A stretch of DNA of 64,000 bases, taken from assembly GCF_033958435.1 (NCBI RefSeq), contig NC_134137.1:124470001-124534000 (forward strand), in the 5' to 3' direction. Below, piece by piece: positions 35,170-46,539 of this stretch (position 1 is the first letter of the stretch; every line of letters begins with the position of its first letter). The position numbers and the translations under genes are program-made. The notes below the pieces were generated by a model. That model had not been told where the DNA came from. It saw only the letters and a program-made list of their open reading frames with translations, and ran no database searches. The DNA is from Carettochelys insculpta. Its lineage: Eukaryota; Chordata; Testudines; Carettochelyidae.

Positions 35170-35775
35170 GCATAGAGAATTTCTGCCATAACAGCTTGAA
35201 TCTTCACTGTTCTTCTGGCAGAGCTAATGGCCAGAAGTGTTTTCATGGGCAGGTGAAAAGAATAGGATGTCCATGGTTCAAAGAGAACCTTCTAACTGAT
35301 AAGACAATGTTGAGATCCACGAGAATGGGATGCCAGACTAGCAAAAAAGCATGAATAAACCCCTGGAGAAATCTAGACATGAAAAAATGGATGAAAGAAA
35401 TGTAATCTTCCAGTAGAGATGATGAGTGGAGATAGTTGCCAAGTGTACTCTACTGGAGAGAAACAAAGAGCTTCTATTTAGCAGCACATACTTAGTGCAA
35501 TCCTTCTGACTGCAAGCTAGAATGCTTTGAACTTGCAAGGAGCAGGCTCTATCAGGACATGCCAGCGAGTCAGCATCCAGGTATGAGACGACTGTAAATA
35601 GGATCCAGACGAAGGAACTGTATCTCCTACTGCATGATCGCAGGCCATATAAGTTCATGAAGCTGAAGTTCTGGGTGCTGAGATGGTACATCACAATGTT
35701 GTTGCCAGTGAGTATTGGTACTGGGGTGGACTTGCAGCACCAGCAGACACAGGTGGTAGGAAGGAACTGGAGAGT
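35170..35775 (-). pseudogene. Decayed DIRS tyrosine-recombinase region
   Basis: The plus-strand text follows the young DIRS copy at 52920-53410 in order: 'AACCCCTGGAGAAATCTAGA' then CATGAAAAAATGGATG against 'AACCCTTTAAGGAACCTGG' then TAACCATGGGATGGGTG, and at the far end 'GAGTATTGGTACTGGGGTGG' against 'GAGGTATCGGTGGACGGTCC'. The stretch corresponds to the N-terminal part of the recombinase and the sequence before it. All frames are lost. Same orientation as the young copy. Confidence 0.55.
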
Positions 35776-37135
35776 GGTGGGAGGCTGTTCTACCCTTTAT
35801 GTCCCTAGCACGTAGGATGTGGGTAAAACCTTAACAGATGTTTTAATTCAGAAAGACTCCAGTCTCACATATATGGACTGAGGTGCTGGTACAATTTACA
35901 TTGTGATGGCGCTGAGAGCCTTGTACATGATGGAACCCACTTCAAGCCATTGGGTGTGGCAGCACCTCCAACACAGATGCATGTGTGACACAAACACCAG
36001 ATGTAGAATGTACATGGGCAATTGCTCAAAACACCAATGTTTCTCTTTTACTCTAATTGTACTATTGCCTTTAGTCACTTTAATTTAAATTAAATTATAT
36101 ATTAAGCATAGTACATCTACCAAGTTAAACAGTTTCATACCGCATAAAATCTGTATTACCCCATTGGCGATTATATAAGAAATTACAACAGAAACTTAAA
36201 GTGATTGTTTCTTGTTTTATTGATAGATTTAAGACAGAGTCTGAACTACTAAATCTATCATAAATAAAATGACACCAATAATTATTTTAAATGAGCTAAT
36301 TCACCACCTTAAGTATGTACTAGTTTTATTTACTTTGCTACTATAGGAAATACAGGTGAACAAAAACGAGGGATTTGTATGAATTATACTAATGCCTACT
36401 ATTTGTAGCATTTATTTCATGGTGAATTAATTCAATACACAAATTGTCTGATCTAAACAAGCCTGATGTTATTGCACAGACGTAATATACTCAACTAACC
36501 TATTTAGTTTTATACACCACTTTTATACATATTACATTTCAATGAATGTGAAATATTGAACAGAGAAAATACTTTGATTTTTTAGACTGGCTATTTGATA
36601 TAACATAACCTAACTACTTTGAACAATTATGTCTACAAGCACAAAAGCAAATAGAATGGACTGCCATTAATAAAGCTACATTTACAGTTAATGTACCAAA
36701 GCACCAGAGATAACACATTACTTCCCTACACTTACTGAAGGGCCAAATTCCTGAAATTGTATTTTGCTGGATTCTAGCCACAGTCTTTGTTCAAAATTTT
36801 TACACAAAGCAGGCCCCCAAACCTTTCATTCTAAGAGAACAAGACATGGCAGATTCACAGACAAAGGTGTGTTGTAGTTACTCGGCATTAAACAAGAACT
36901 AATATAGTATAAATCTTGGGTGTGAAAGCAGTAATTGGGGCTTATCTTAAATTATAGCACCACAATTCATTGGAGAGTGCCCTGGAAGTCTGCTTTCCAG
37001 GTGAGAAAGAAATAACGAATCTTCCTCAATCCAGGTCAAGAAAAAGTCTAACATGTCAGCACGAATGATGGTGTCTACCCTTCACAGATCCCAAACTGAG
37101 CCCAGAAAAGGGGGGAGCATTTATAATTGTGCCTA
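35776..37135. other. Intron, AT-rich
   Basis: Very AT-rich from 36080 to 36720. No gene, repeat family or conserved frame recognised. Confidence 0.4.
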
Positions 37136-37138
37136 TAT

Positions 37139-37820
37139 GGCTACATCTACACGTGAAGCCTACATCGAAATAGGCTATTTCGATGAGTAACGTCTACACG
37201 TCCTCCAGGGCTGGCAACGTCGATGTTCAACTTCGACGTTGCGCAGCACCACATCGAAATAGGCGCTGCGAGGGAACGTCTACAAGCCAAAGTAGCACAC
37301 ATCGAAATAAGGGTGCCAGGAACAGCTGCAGACAGGGTCACAGGGCGGACTCAACAGCAAGCCGCTCCCTTAAAGGGCCCCTCCCAGACACAGTTGCACT
37401 AAACAACACAAGATCCACAGAGCCGACAACTGGTTGCAGACCCTGTGCCTGCAGCATGGATCCCCAGCTGCCGCAGCAGCAGCCACAAGCCCTGGGCTAA
37501 GGGCTGCTGCACACGGTGACCATAGAGCCCCGCAGGGGCTGGAGAGAGAGCGTCTCTCAACCCCTCAGCTGATGGCTACCATGGCAGACCCCGCAATTTC
37601 GAAGTTGCGGGACGCGCAATGACTACACGGTCCCTACTTCGACGTTGAACGTCGAAGTAGGGCGCTATTCCTATCCCCTCATGGGGTTAGCGACTTCGAC
37701 GTCTCGCCGCCTAACGTCAAAGTTAACTTCGAAATAGCGCCCAACGCGTGTAGCCGTGACGGGCGCTATTTCGAAGTTAGTGCCACTACTTCGAAGTAGC
37801 GTGCACGTGTAGACACGGCT
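37139..37820 (-). mobile_element. 682-bp Harbinger-type MITE, second copy
   Basis: Reverse-oriented relative of the copy at 29570, the same length within one base and highly similar throughout (for example CCTCCAGGGCTGGCAACGTC). The duplicated triplet is TAT on both sides (37136-37138, 37821-37823). The ends are GGCTACATCTACACGTG and, inward from the right, AGCCGTGTCTACACGTG. The high similarity of the two copies points to recent amplification. Confidence 0.88.
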
Positions 37821-37823
37821 TAT

Positions 37824-38549
37824 GTGTTGTTTATTTGTTCCTTTTCTCTAAAACCATATAGGAATGTACCTACGGAAAACACCTATTGGAAGGGGCCACC
37901 TGACATTCCTAATAACTAGGAACTGGAATTTACAAGAGAAAACTTAAGGGATAATACCTTTATATTCACATATAAACCTGAGCCACTTATGTAATCTTTC
38001 AGATGATTGGCTTCTCACGCTTATGTCATCTTGCTGCTAGTATCAGTCTGTAGGTTTGGGAATACCAAGCCCCGTTGCTTCCCTCCACCCATTGGCTGCC
38101 TATATAATTCTTTTAATCAAATGTTTGTCAGTTTCATTGAACCTAACGAGCAAAATGACACTCCACCAACTATGTATGATAAAGGCCTTGTGCTTGAATC
38201 TACTTGGTGGCAAACTTTCATTCCTTCACTTAGAGTAAGAAATTTCCACAGCAAGGCTGCTATTGTAGGGTGGCAACCTGGCTTTTAAATAGTGACCACG
38301 CCGCAATGGACTACAAAAGAATTTTGAGCATCCACTTGGAAAACTGAATATGGGGGGTGCGGGAAGTGTGCACAGTATATAGAATTACACTGACAACAGT
38401 TAGGCTAAGCCTCATACCTAAAGCATAAAAGTACACTGGGGAAATAATTGTTTTCCAGTAATTCACTGCTGGGAGAAATGGATCAGTGTTCTTGTCACAC
38501 CATTCACTAGTACCTGACAGTCAGGGAAGCTAATGATCCAACCAGTGAA
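37824..38549. other. Intron, nothing recognised
   Basis: A plus-strand frame at 38007-38288 (93 codons) shows no resemblance to a known family. Confidence 0.35.
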
Positions 38550-41500
38550 ACCTGGCACTGTCATCACGACAAACCAAATGTGCAGCCCAGTGACTTCCAT
38601 GTCATTAAGCCCAGTCTATGTGTATTACTGAGCCACATGCATTCCGGCCAACATTACAGATGCTATTTATCTGATATCCACCAAATTCTGTGATACCATC
38701 CAGCTTGGTGGCTTCCAGCTGTCAATGTTTATAACCTTCTAAACATCAACTGGAACAAAAAGAATCTATCAAGCCTGCCACATTCAGCTGTTTACACTGG
38801 AGACCACTTAGACTGGGAATACAAGGAGACTGACACCAATGGTGAACAACTTGAAGACTGGGCATCTTGAAATGACTGCCCTTATTCATGATGCTAAGCA
38901 GTGATATGGGTTCCATTCTTCTAGATGGGACCATAACTACTCTCCTGACTCGTGCTGGGTCAGTTCACTTTATGGACATCCTCAGCTAGCAACATGCCAA
39001 ATCTTGGATAAACTTTCCACACAGACGACACAGCCTGTCTGATCCACGTAGGGCTACAGCTCCCAGTTCTCAGGAGTTCAAAAAAAGCAGCAGCAGAAAT
39101 TCCAAAATCCTGACTTGGAAATATACAGGGAAGCTCTAGAAAAGAGTGTGGTGACAATCCCAGCCCAGCATAGGTCAGTAAAGAAGATCTACTGTCTCTT
39201 CTGTGGTGCCATTAATAGAGCAACCTGCTGATCTATCCCACATGGCTGCTATCCAGTCTACATCCCCTGTATCAACAGGAGCGCTGCCTTGCTCACACAG
39301 TATGTGGTGTCTCATCAAATCATTAGACACTACTCAACAAGCCAGATGGGAGGAGATGCCTAACAGGATGAGGTTTAAGTGCTCCAGCTGCAAGAACTGG
39401 AGCCTGCTCTGACTGCCTAGAGCAGCACAGCAACCACGTGCACTAAGCCATCCTCAGTGACACACAAAGAACCCAGACACCTACTTAAGGTGGCCAGAGA
39501 AGCTTTGGAGAAACAGATGCAAAGACAAGTGAGGAATGAATAGAATATGTGTACATCAGATCAGAAGCTGCCCAGAACTATTCACTGCAGAGCTGGAACA
39601 GACAAACAGTGGGTTATTGATATGTCAATATAGCTCAAGAATTCCTGAAAAAACAAACCAAAACAAAAACAAAAAAAAACCCTTACCCCCCTTCCCGTGC
39701 TTCTGTAGTTCTTCGCCAGTGTCAGTCAAGGCACAGTATTAACAATAGGGTGTACCAGAAAAAGCAATGGCCTACCAAAGCCAAGCATTAAGCTATCATC
39801 CCATTTCATTTCTACTGGCATGCTTTAAGGCAATGGCAAAGCTGTGCCTACAGCACATATTACATGAAATCGAGAGCATTTAGAACCCTGACTAAGCTGG
39901 CTTTTGCTGAGGCCATAGCACTTATTGTAAAGTACATGCACTGACCACATTTATTGAAAATGGCTTCCACAGAACCTTGGAAACAGGTCCTGTTTTTACT
40001 GACCTAACAACACTATAAAACACAATATTGTACAGTGGCCTGTTTGCAAAAGTATCATAGGTCCCATTACCTTGGGTAACGGTTATCATTGAACTAGTGC
40101 TCCACAACAGGCAGTTCAGAGTATATATTCTGGAGAAGATGAGTGCCTGACACTAACAGAGAAGGAGGTTACCCTAGGATTCTGTGTTTTCTCCAACTCT
40201 GCTCAGCTTTTACATCAGTGACCTACCAGTAAGAGTCACGAAAGTTCATTTATGCAGATAGCTGTTGAGGTACCCTGGGCTGGATGCTTCACAGGCTTGA
40301 TGCCACCTTAAACCAGGACCTGGTAAAGTTAGTGACTACTGTAGTACTTGGTATTGCCACTTAACTGTCATAAAAACAGTCTCCTGTGTGTTCCATCTTC
40401 ATCATGCCAGCACAACCTGAGAACTGAATGCTTATCAGAATGGTCAGAAGGTGAGTATGAAGTAGAATTATCTAGCTGTGACCTTAGACCACATACAGAG
40501 GCACTACACCCACCAGAGAGAGTCATCAGTTAAAGCTAAGGGCCATGTCTATACTTACTAGAAACTTCAAAATGGCCATGCTAATGGCTAAATTGAAGAA
40601 TACTACTGAGACACTGAAATGCATATTTAGTGCCTCATCAGCGTGCCGCCAGCCATGGTACTTCAGAAGTGCCACGGTTCACTCGTCCACGGCTCATCTA
40701 CATGGGCATCCTTTTCAAAAGGACTCTGCCAACACTGAAATCCCCTTATTCCTATCAGCAGATACGAAATGAGTGATGATCGATGTCATATTACCACTGA
40801 ATACAAAATGGCAAGAGCTTATGTCCACAGGGTTGAGGCACAAGTGCCCCACAATGAAATTGACATTTTGCTAAGAAGAGTGTTACACATCTTGGCTACG
40901 TCTACGCTTACTAAAAACTTCAAAATGGCCATGCTAATATTGCCAACATCGAAATCCCCTTATTCCTATCAACTGATACAAAATGTATGATGATCGACGT
41001 CATATTACCACTGAATATGAAATGGCAAGAGCTTATGTATCAGCTGATAGGATTAAGGGGATTTCAATGTTGGTGGGGTCCTTTCAAAAAAGGACCCCCA
41101 TGTAGACGAGCTGCAGGCGAGCGAACCGTAGCACTTTCAAAGTGCCGCGGAAGGAGGCATGCTAATGAGGCGCTGAATATGCATTTCAGCATCTCATTAG
41201 TAGTCTTCAATTTGGCCATTAGCATGGCCATTTCTTAGTTTTTAGTACGTGTAGATGTAGCCAAGATGTGCAACACACTTCTTAGCAAAATGGCAGTTTC
41301 ACTGTGGGGTACTTGCACCTAAACCCTGTGGACATAAGTGCTTGCTATTTCGTATTCAGTGGCAATATGATGTTGATCATCACACATCAAACTCGTGGGC
41401 AGCAACTATGTGACACAGGCGCATCATCGCTAGCACCCTGCATCTACTGAGCACTCCCCCCATTGGAGGAGAGATTGCCACTGGCAAGTTATTGGAGGAA

Positions 41501-41935
41501 GTATGTGCCAGCCCAAACCTCCTGCTGCACAATAACCTTTTTAAACCACCAGCTGCAAACTTGCCATCATGTCATTCATTATTGTCTCATCTGCCATGCC
41601 AAAACATTAGCTCTGCAAAAACTCTGGAAAAAGCAATGGATATCAGTTATAAAATTCCCAACCAATCCCTTGTCACTGACCCCACAATCTACACATGTGG
41701 TTGTGACCTGCCCCACTTCCAGTGAGCCTTGCTGAACAAGTTCCAGACTGGGTAAGGTCTCTGTGCAGCCAAACAACATTGTGAGGCCTTCGAGATGGCC
41801 CTCTGTGCAGCTGCAAGGCAATGCAGACACACAACGTCAATGAATGCCAACTGACTAGCTGCTGCAGTGGTATAAGAGAACTACATTGTGCCACTGAAGA
41901 TGCTATTGCTTGACTAGATGACTGTATCACAACTA
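38550..41935 (+). pseudogene. Decayed LINE (endonuclease-RT), non-CR1 clade
   Basis: Scattered blocks in the right order identify a non-LTR retrotransposon polyprotein. Endonuclease end: LPHSAVYTGDHLDW and DTNGEQLEDWAS near 38770-38870, then IHVGLQLPVLRSS near 39040. RT: AGFC, a stop, then GHSTYCKVHALTTFIENGF and TGPVFTDLTT near 39895-40005; FSPTLLSFYISDLP near 40190; KFIYADD-like text near 40240; KTVSCVFHLHHAST near 40380. After the nested palindromes, LLNKFQTG and related C-terminal text appear near 41730. I associate this with the Jockey/I-like LINEs rather than CR1, but the clade is uncertain. Stops are very frequent, so it is old. Confidence 0.65.
40541..41395. mobile_element. Nested foldback MITEs inside the LINE
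   Basis: Unit A begins GGCCATGTCTATACTTACTA at 40541, begins again as GGCTACGTCTACGCTTACTA at 40894, and closes inverted at 41262 (GGCTACATCTACACGTACTA read inward), with AAG triplets at 40538-40540 and 41263-41265. Unit B (TGATGATCGATGTCATATTA and on) appears at about 40772-40893, again at 40987-41038, and inverted at 41263-41395. A-B-A-B-A'-B' thus gives arms over 100 bases long. LINE text stops at 40540 and resumes after about 41395. Non-coding. Confidence 0.7.
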
Positions 41936-43064
41936 ATTGTTAATTAAAATGCCCACTCAAGGGTGTCCCACTGAAAAAACACCTTGTAACTATTTTCTAA
42001 ATATATTTAGTCTGATGAGTACTGAATTAATGCACTCTCTATTACAGTCAACACTTGCCATTTTTATTTGCCAGTCAAATCTATTTATCTTGCCTATTTT
42101 TGAAGTGTAGCAATTTTTTAAAAAAGTGCTCATATCACAGTCTACAGTAATTAGCTCCCTTGTTAGTTGTCTTTACAGCAGCTGAAGGACTGAATGGCCA
42201 TGGAATCCAAATTACCTTTTCCTCCAAGAGATGGTCCCTGATGGGAACGGTCAAAATACATTGGCCAGGCAGTGAGGAAAAAATGGGGCTGTCAGTTCTA
42301 TACTTACGTAGATGATAAATATAAAGTGTAGCTGCTACTTACACCTTTGGGAGAGTTCTTGCTCAGGTGGAGGTAAATCCACTTCCCTGAAAGACAAGTA
42401 GTTGGAAGAATTCTTCTATTGATCTATTGCCATTTACATGGGAATTTACACCAGATTAACCACATTACTATTGGGTGTGGATTTTTCATACCCTGGACCA
42501 AAAACCTTTAATGGTTTAACCTAATTTTGTAGTGCAAACCAAACCCAAGGCTTCAGTTGCTAGAGCAATCATGTCAGTATCTTTCACATACATTCGCACA
42601 CTCAGAAATTAAAAATATAGAAAGCTAAAGGTAACAGACTTGGATGATTTTCCTAGGCCTCTCCCACTGGATGACTAAACTGCTGGAGGGTCAAAAATCC
42701 TTCAGGTTTTTCTGGGTAGAATTTTATAGCTCTACTAACATTCAGGATATACCACTGACCTAAAAGGGAATCAAAAACTGACAAATGCCATCTTCTGATT
42801 ATGGAAGAACAGAGGCTTTTACACAGTCCTGTTACTGGAGTACACAAGAAAAAAGTATGTGTGCGCACACATGCCCACAAATGTGAGAAAGAAACAGAAG
42901 TATGAAAGAACAGTCAGATTCAGTAGCCTCATACATATGATGGCTTCAATGAAAAGTACTTTAATGACACCTAACTCATGGATATTTAATGTTTATTTTA
43001 AGTTCTGCATGGGAACACCATGTTTAAACTGGAGACCTAAAGATATATGCTGCCCCAAAACAGT
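41936..43064. other. Intron, nothing firm
   Basis: 'CCTCCAAGAGATGGTCCCTG' near 42221 faintly resembles the DIRS terminal repeat. Otherwise AT-rich and unassigned. Confidence 0.3.
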
Positions 43065-44560
43065 GGAAAGAGGTGGTTTCTCACCTTCTGCAGCAACTGA
43101 GGTTTTCAAGGGGAGTCTCCCGGGAGGTGCATCCAGACTCAGTGATCTTAGGTAGCAGTGCCTGGTCAGGACATGTGTTCCTGTCTCACGGCACCCCTAG
43201 AGTCCATTTACAAAGCCTAAGTCACACCACCCTCATATACTTCTCCCCCATAGAATCTTCTGAATCAAACTCAGAAGCAGAGGGTAGACAGATGGGCAGT
43301 AGAGTATCCAAAGAGACACATATCTTGAAGAAACCTCACCAGTGCACAAGGTCGGTTGTGTTGTTACAAGCAAGGCCTCTCATAGAGCTGGTTCCGCTTT
43401 CTATTGGCAGGGGGAATCTGTACTCCCAATATATGCAGAGTGACCCTGGAGTCTTTCATTGTACTCATGTCCTCAGGAATATTAGAAATAGATTCAAATA
43501 GTTTGTTACAGTTATCAATATCACTAGCAAGAAAACCAGTGTAACTGGCCATACCAAATTGCAAGATTTAGACCCTGAGACCCATAAAATGAGTTCCTTT
43601 CAGGTCTCCTCCCACACCCCTTTGGCCACATCATGGACCATTGTTGGGACCGTTTTGCCTATGGTTCAGTGATTCAAGCACAAAGGAGTTAGGCTGTTGG
43701 TGAGAGGATAAAAAGCGTGTGCCCTTTGCTAGGACCAAATATTTAGAGCCCACGTTCTTACAGGTTCACGGGGCAGTCTTTGGTGTCTGCTAGGTAATGT
43801 TGGCAGGTTCCAGTATGGTGGTGCTCATACGTGTGCAATTTTGAGGTCATCAGAAGTTGGAGATCTTCAGGATTTTTTGGTTAGGTCTCCTGCACATCCT
43901 GTAAAGTAGGGGTCAGCAACATTTCTGGGACAGAGTGCCAAAATTTGACCTTTTGACCTCTGTGTACAGTCCAAGTGCTGGTGATACTTTCGAAAGTTAC
44001 TACAAGTCCTACTTAGAACAACTTAATGAAGGTGCAGAGATTTACCATTCATGTGGTGCTTGGTAGCATTACCTGGGTCTTTTTTTTAATCCACAGGCTG
44101 CACGGCTTTGAGCAAGTTCCTGGCTACATGGGGGAGGAGGAGCGCAGTTGAGCTCCTACCTCACGTGCTGACGACAACTGGCTCACGCGTCACTCTTGGC
44201 ATGTGTGCTGGGGGTTGCTGGCCCCTGCTCTAACGGAACATCATGGCTGACTGGCACTCTTTTTAAACACCTCCCAAAACTACTTGAAGTCATCTGCCTT
44301 CATTGGTGGGAGCAGCATGACAGCATCATATGGCATTGAAGAAGAATTATGTTCCAGTGATTCCATCTCAGAGGCAGTCTCCTGCTCTATCTCCTCATGT
44401 GGCTCCTCTGTAGCTCCAGATGTAGATAGGACTGGAGGGAGTAGTGGGCTCATGGGACCTTTGAGCAGCCTAAGTTGGCCACTGCATAAAGTATGGCATG
44501 TGAGGTCCCTTTATGAGGGAGCAAACCGCAGAAACTGGGGTTGATTCTTGTGGACCACAG
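43065..44560 (-). pseudogene. Decayed DIRS Gag joined to terminal repeat
   Basis: On the minus strand, 44540-44240 reads SSSMPYDAVMLLPPMKADDF, which lines up with the SSLSSPDEATAPGD...DDLKQF part of the young DIRS Gag at about 56240. After the hAT insertion, 43560-43460 reads FGMASYTGFLASDIDNCNKL and SISNIPEDM, matching MANYAAHLANHNFDNYTRL and LTDLLPEDK at about 55740. Directly below, 43065-43360 holds terminal-repeat text in both orientations (GGTTTCTCACCTTCTGCAGC, and AAAGAGACACATATCTTGAA). RT and recombinase are missing between them, so this is an internally deleted, non-autonomous DIRS relic. Confidence 0.6.
43908..44227. mobile_element. hAT-type MITE inside the DIRS relic
   Basis: Ends TAGGGGTCAGCAAC and, inward from the right, CAGGGGCCAGCAAC, 12 of 14 identical. 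It is flanked by CTGTAAAG (43900-43907) and CTCTAACG (44228-44235), six of eight matching with the central TA kept, as in hAT duplications. It splits the decayed DIRS Gag, so it is younger than that relic. Non-coding, 320 bp. Confidence 0.75.
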
Positions 44561-45056
44561 CCCCGTGAGTGTTTTGTGGTGGCATTGGAGGAGAGTCATA
44601 TGGTGAAAAGATTTTATCCTTGATGGCACATTCTCATGGTTGCAGACAAACAAAGATTTGTGAATGCGTGTAAAGTTTTAAATTACGATCTGTTCAGAGG
44701 GAAGAAAATCGTTCAAAATCTATGGCGTCAATATTAGAATCCTGGTAACAAAATATGAGTAATAATTCAAAGGTCAACTGACATGTTCTCACTCTCTCCT
44801 GCTATGAATAATCTGTGTTCCTTCCAATACCATTCCCAGCAGCTTGTGATCCCTGCAATGAATCAGTATAAGTGGCAATATAATTGTTCAAATCTGAGCT
44901 AAATTAGGAGTCATGCAAAACAGCTACCTTCTGACAGACATTTTGAGACCTCTATACTACTCCTAAGAGACAAGTTAAATATATATATTTGAGGTTCTAT
45001 TTTAAGTCTCCTGGTTTTGGAAGGGGTGTGTGTTTAAATGTGTGTGCTCAAGCGCG

Positions 45057-45099
<43 letters not shown>

Positions 45100-45902
45100 T
45101 TCACATTTTGTACCACTGCTGGCTTAAATGAAATCAGTGAAGTGATAGCTTCACTTCTTTTTCCCCTACCTACTTTATAGACTAATTATGCAAGGTTATT
45201 TACATAAAAAAACAAAAACAAAAAAACACCACCCTGGGGACTGCATGTCACAGCCTTGATGAAAATTTTTAATTGCATTTCCACTTTACACCCCACGGTC
45301 CCAGAGTGGCTAGCACCTTCAAATTATTAGAAACCAATTAATTCTCCAAAAATCCTCAATCACGAAGTTGTCAGCCCAACTCTCGCAATTTGAAATTTTT
45401 GGCTGGAATAAACAGTAACCCATACTTCTGATAAATCTGCACTGCAAACTGTTCACCAGAACGATTTTGATGCTTTCAGCATTCTAAGATACTCCTCTTC
45501 TGATGCTACTTAGCTGTATCAGGTAACTAGTAGTGATACAGCATTCAGAAATATCCATCACTTTGTAAGTCAAATCACTTGTCCTATGAAATAAATATAT
45601 CTATAATCAACTCACAAAACCTTTCACAGTTAAATGGGATTTTCTATAATTCTTGTTTGTTTCTACTCACAGTATCACCTTATAAAAACTGGAACAAAAT
45701 CCACAATTTGATATAACAGATCATTAATAACAACTCTAAAATCTAATTCCACTTCCAATGCTCACTTCTGCAACTGGATCCTTGCGTGACCTTGTTCACA
45801 TCACTTAAGATCTGATCCTTTAAAGAGCTAAGCACTGACCCCCATCCAGGAAAGCATTTACACACATACTTAACTTTTAAGCACATGAATAAAGATAAGA
45901 GT
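44561..45902. other. Intron with microsatellite
   Basis: Mostly AT-rich. 'GGAAAGCATTTACACACATA', then CTTAACTTTTAAGCACATGA near 45851-45888, resembles a widespread short palindromic repeat of sauropsids that I cannot name. Confidence 0.35.
45060..45097. repeat. (CA)19 microsatellite
   Basis: A perfect AC/CA run after GCGCGCGTA. Confidence 0.95.
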
Positions 45903-45903
45903 A

Positions 45904-46045
45904 CAGGCTGAACCTCTACAATCCGGTGATCCAGCCTCCCTGTGGGTGCTCCTGGACTGGAGCACTCTCAGAAAAAAGCCAGGCCCTGCACTTAAAACAA
46001 CAACTCCCTGCTCTCCAAGAGGTCTCAGATATTTCTGCAGACTTA
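45904..46045 (+). repeat. Tigger-like MITE, left end only
   Basis: 'TACAGGCTGAACCTCTACAA' followed by TCCGG is the left inverted end of the family at 5018; TA precedes it. The right end is absent. Confidence 0.55.
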
Positions 46046-46539
46046 AGTGTTACTGTACATATGGCCTTAAATTCTCTCTTCTCCACATATGTATATCCTT
46101 AAATGACCTAATTAGCTTATGCTATATGGATTATTGAGAAAAACGCTCAAATAAAAATTTTAGATACTTTTAAAATATAGCTTTATATAATCCATTTTCT
46201 TTAAGGCTACAGTTACACTATAGCCCTGCGCTGACAGAGGTCACCATCAGGGGATATTTCCCGACAAAACCCGTTGACAGATTGTGGCCACACACGGAAG
46301 CGGCTCGACAGAACCATCCACTCTGTCGACAGAATGTGGCCAGATGCCTTGGCTGCTTTCTTGACAAAATGGGGCCTCAGAAGCCCCACAAACAGGCTCA
46401 TGCAGCCAGGCAGCCTTTCTAGGCACTCTGGTCAGGCACACCCTGAAAGCCTCCCCTCCCACTCTCCAGCACAGCCAGTGCCTGCCCATGCTGAACCTCA
46501 CAGTAATCTGCAAGGCACACACAGGCTAGGCCCGCATGC

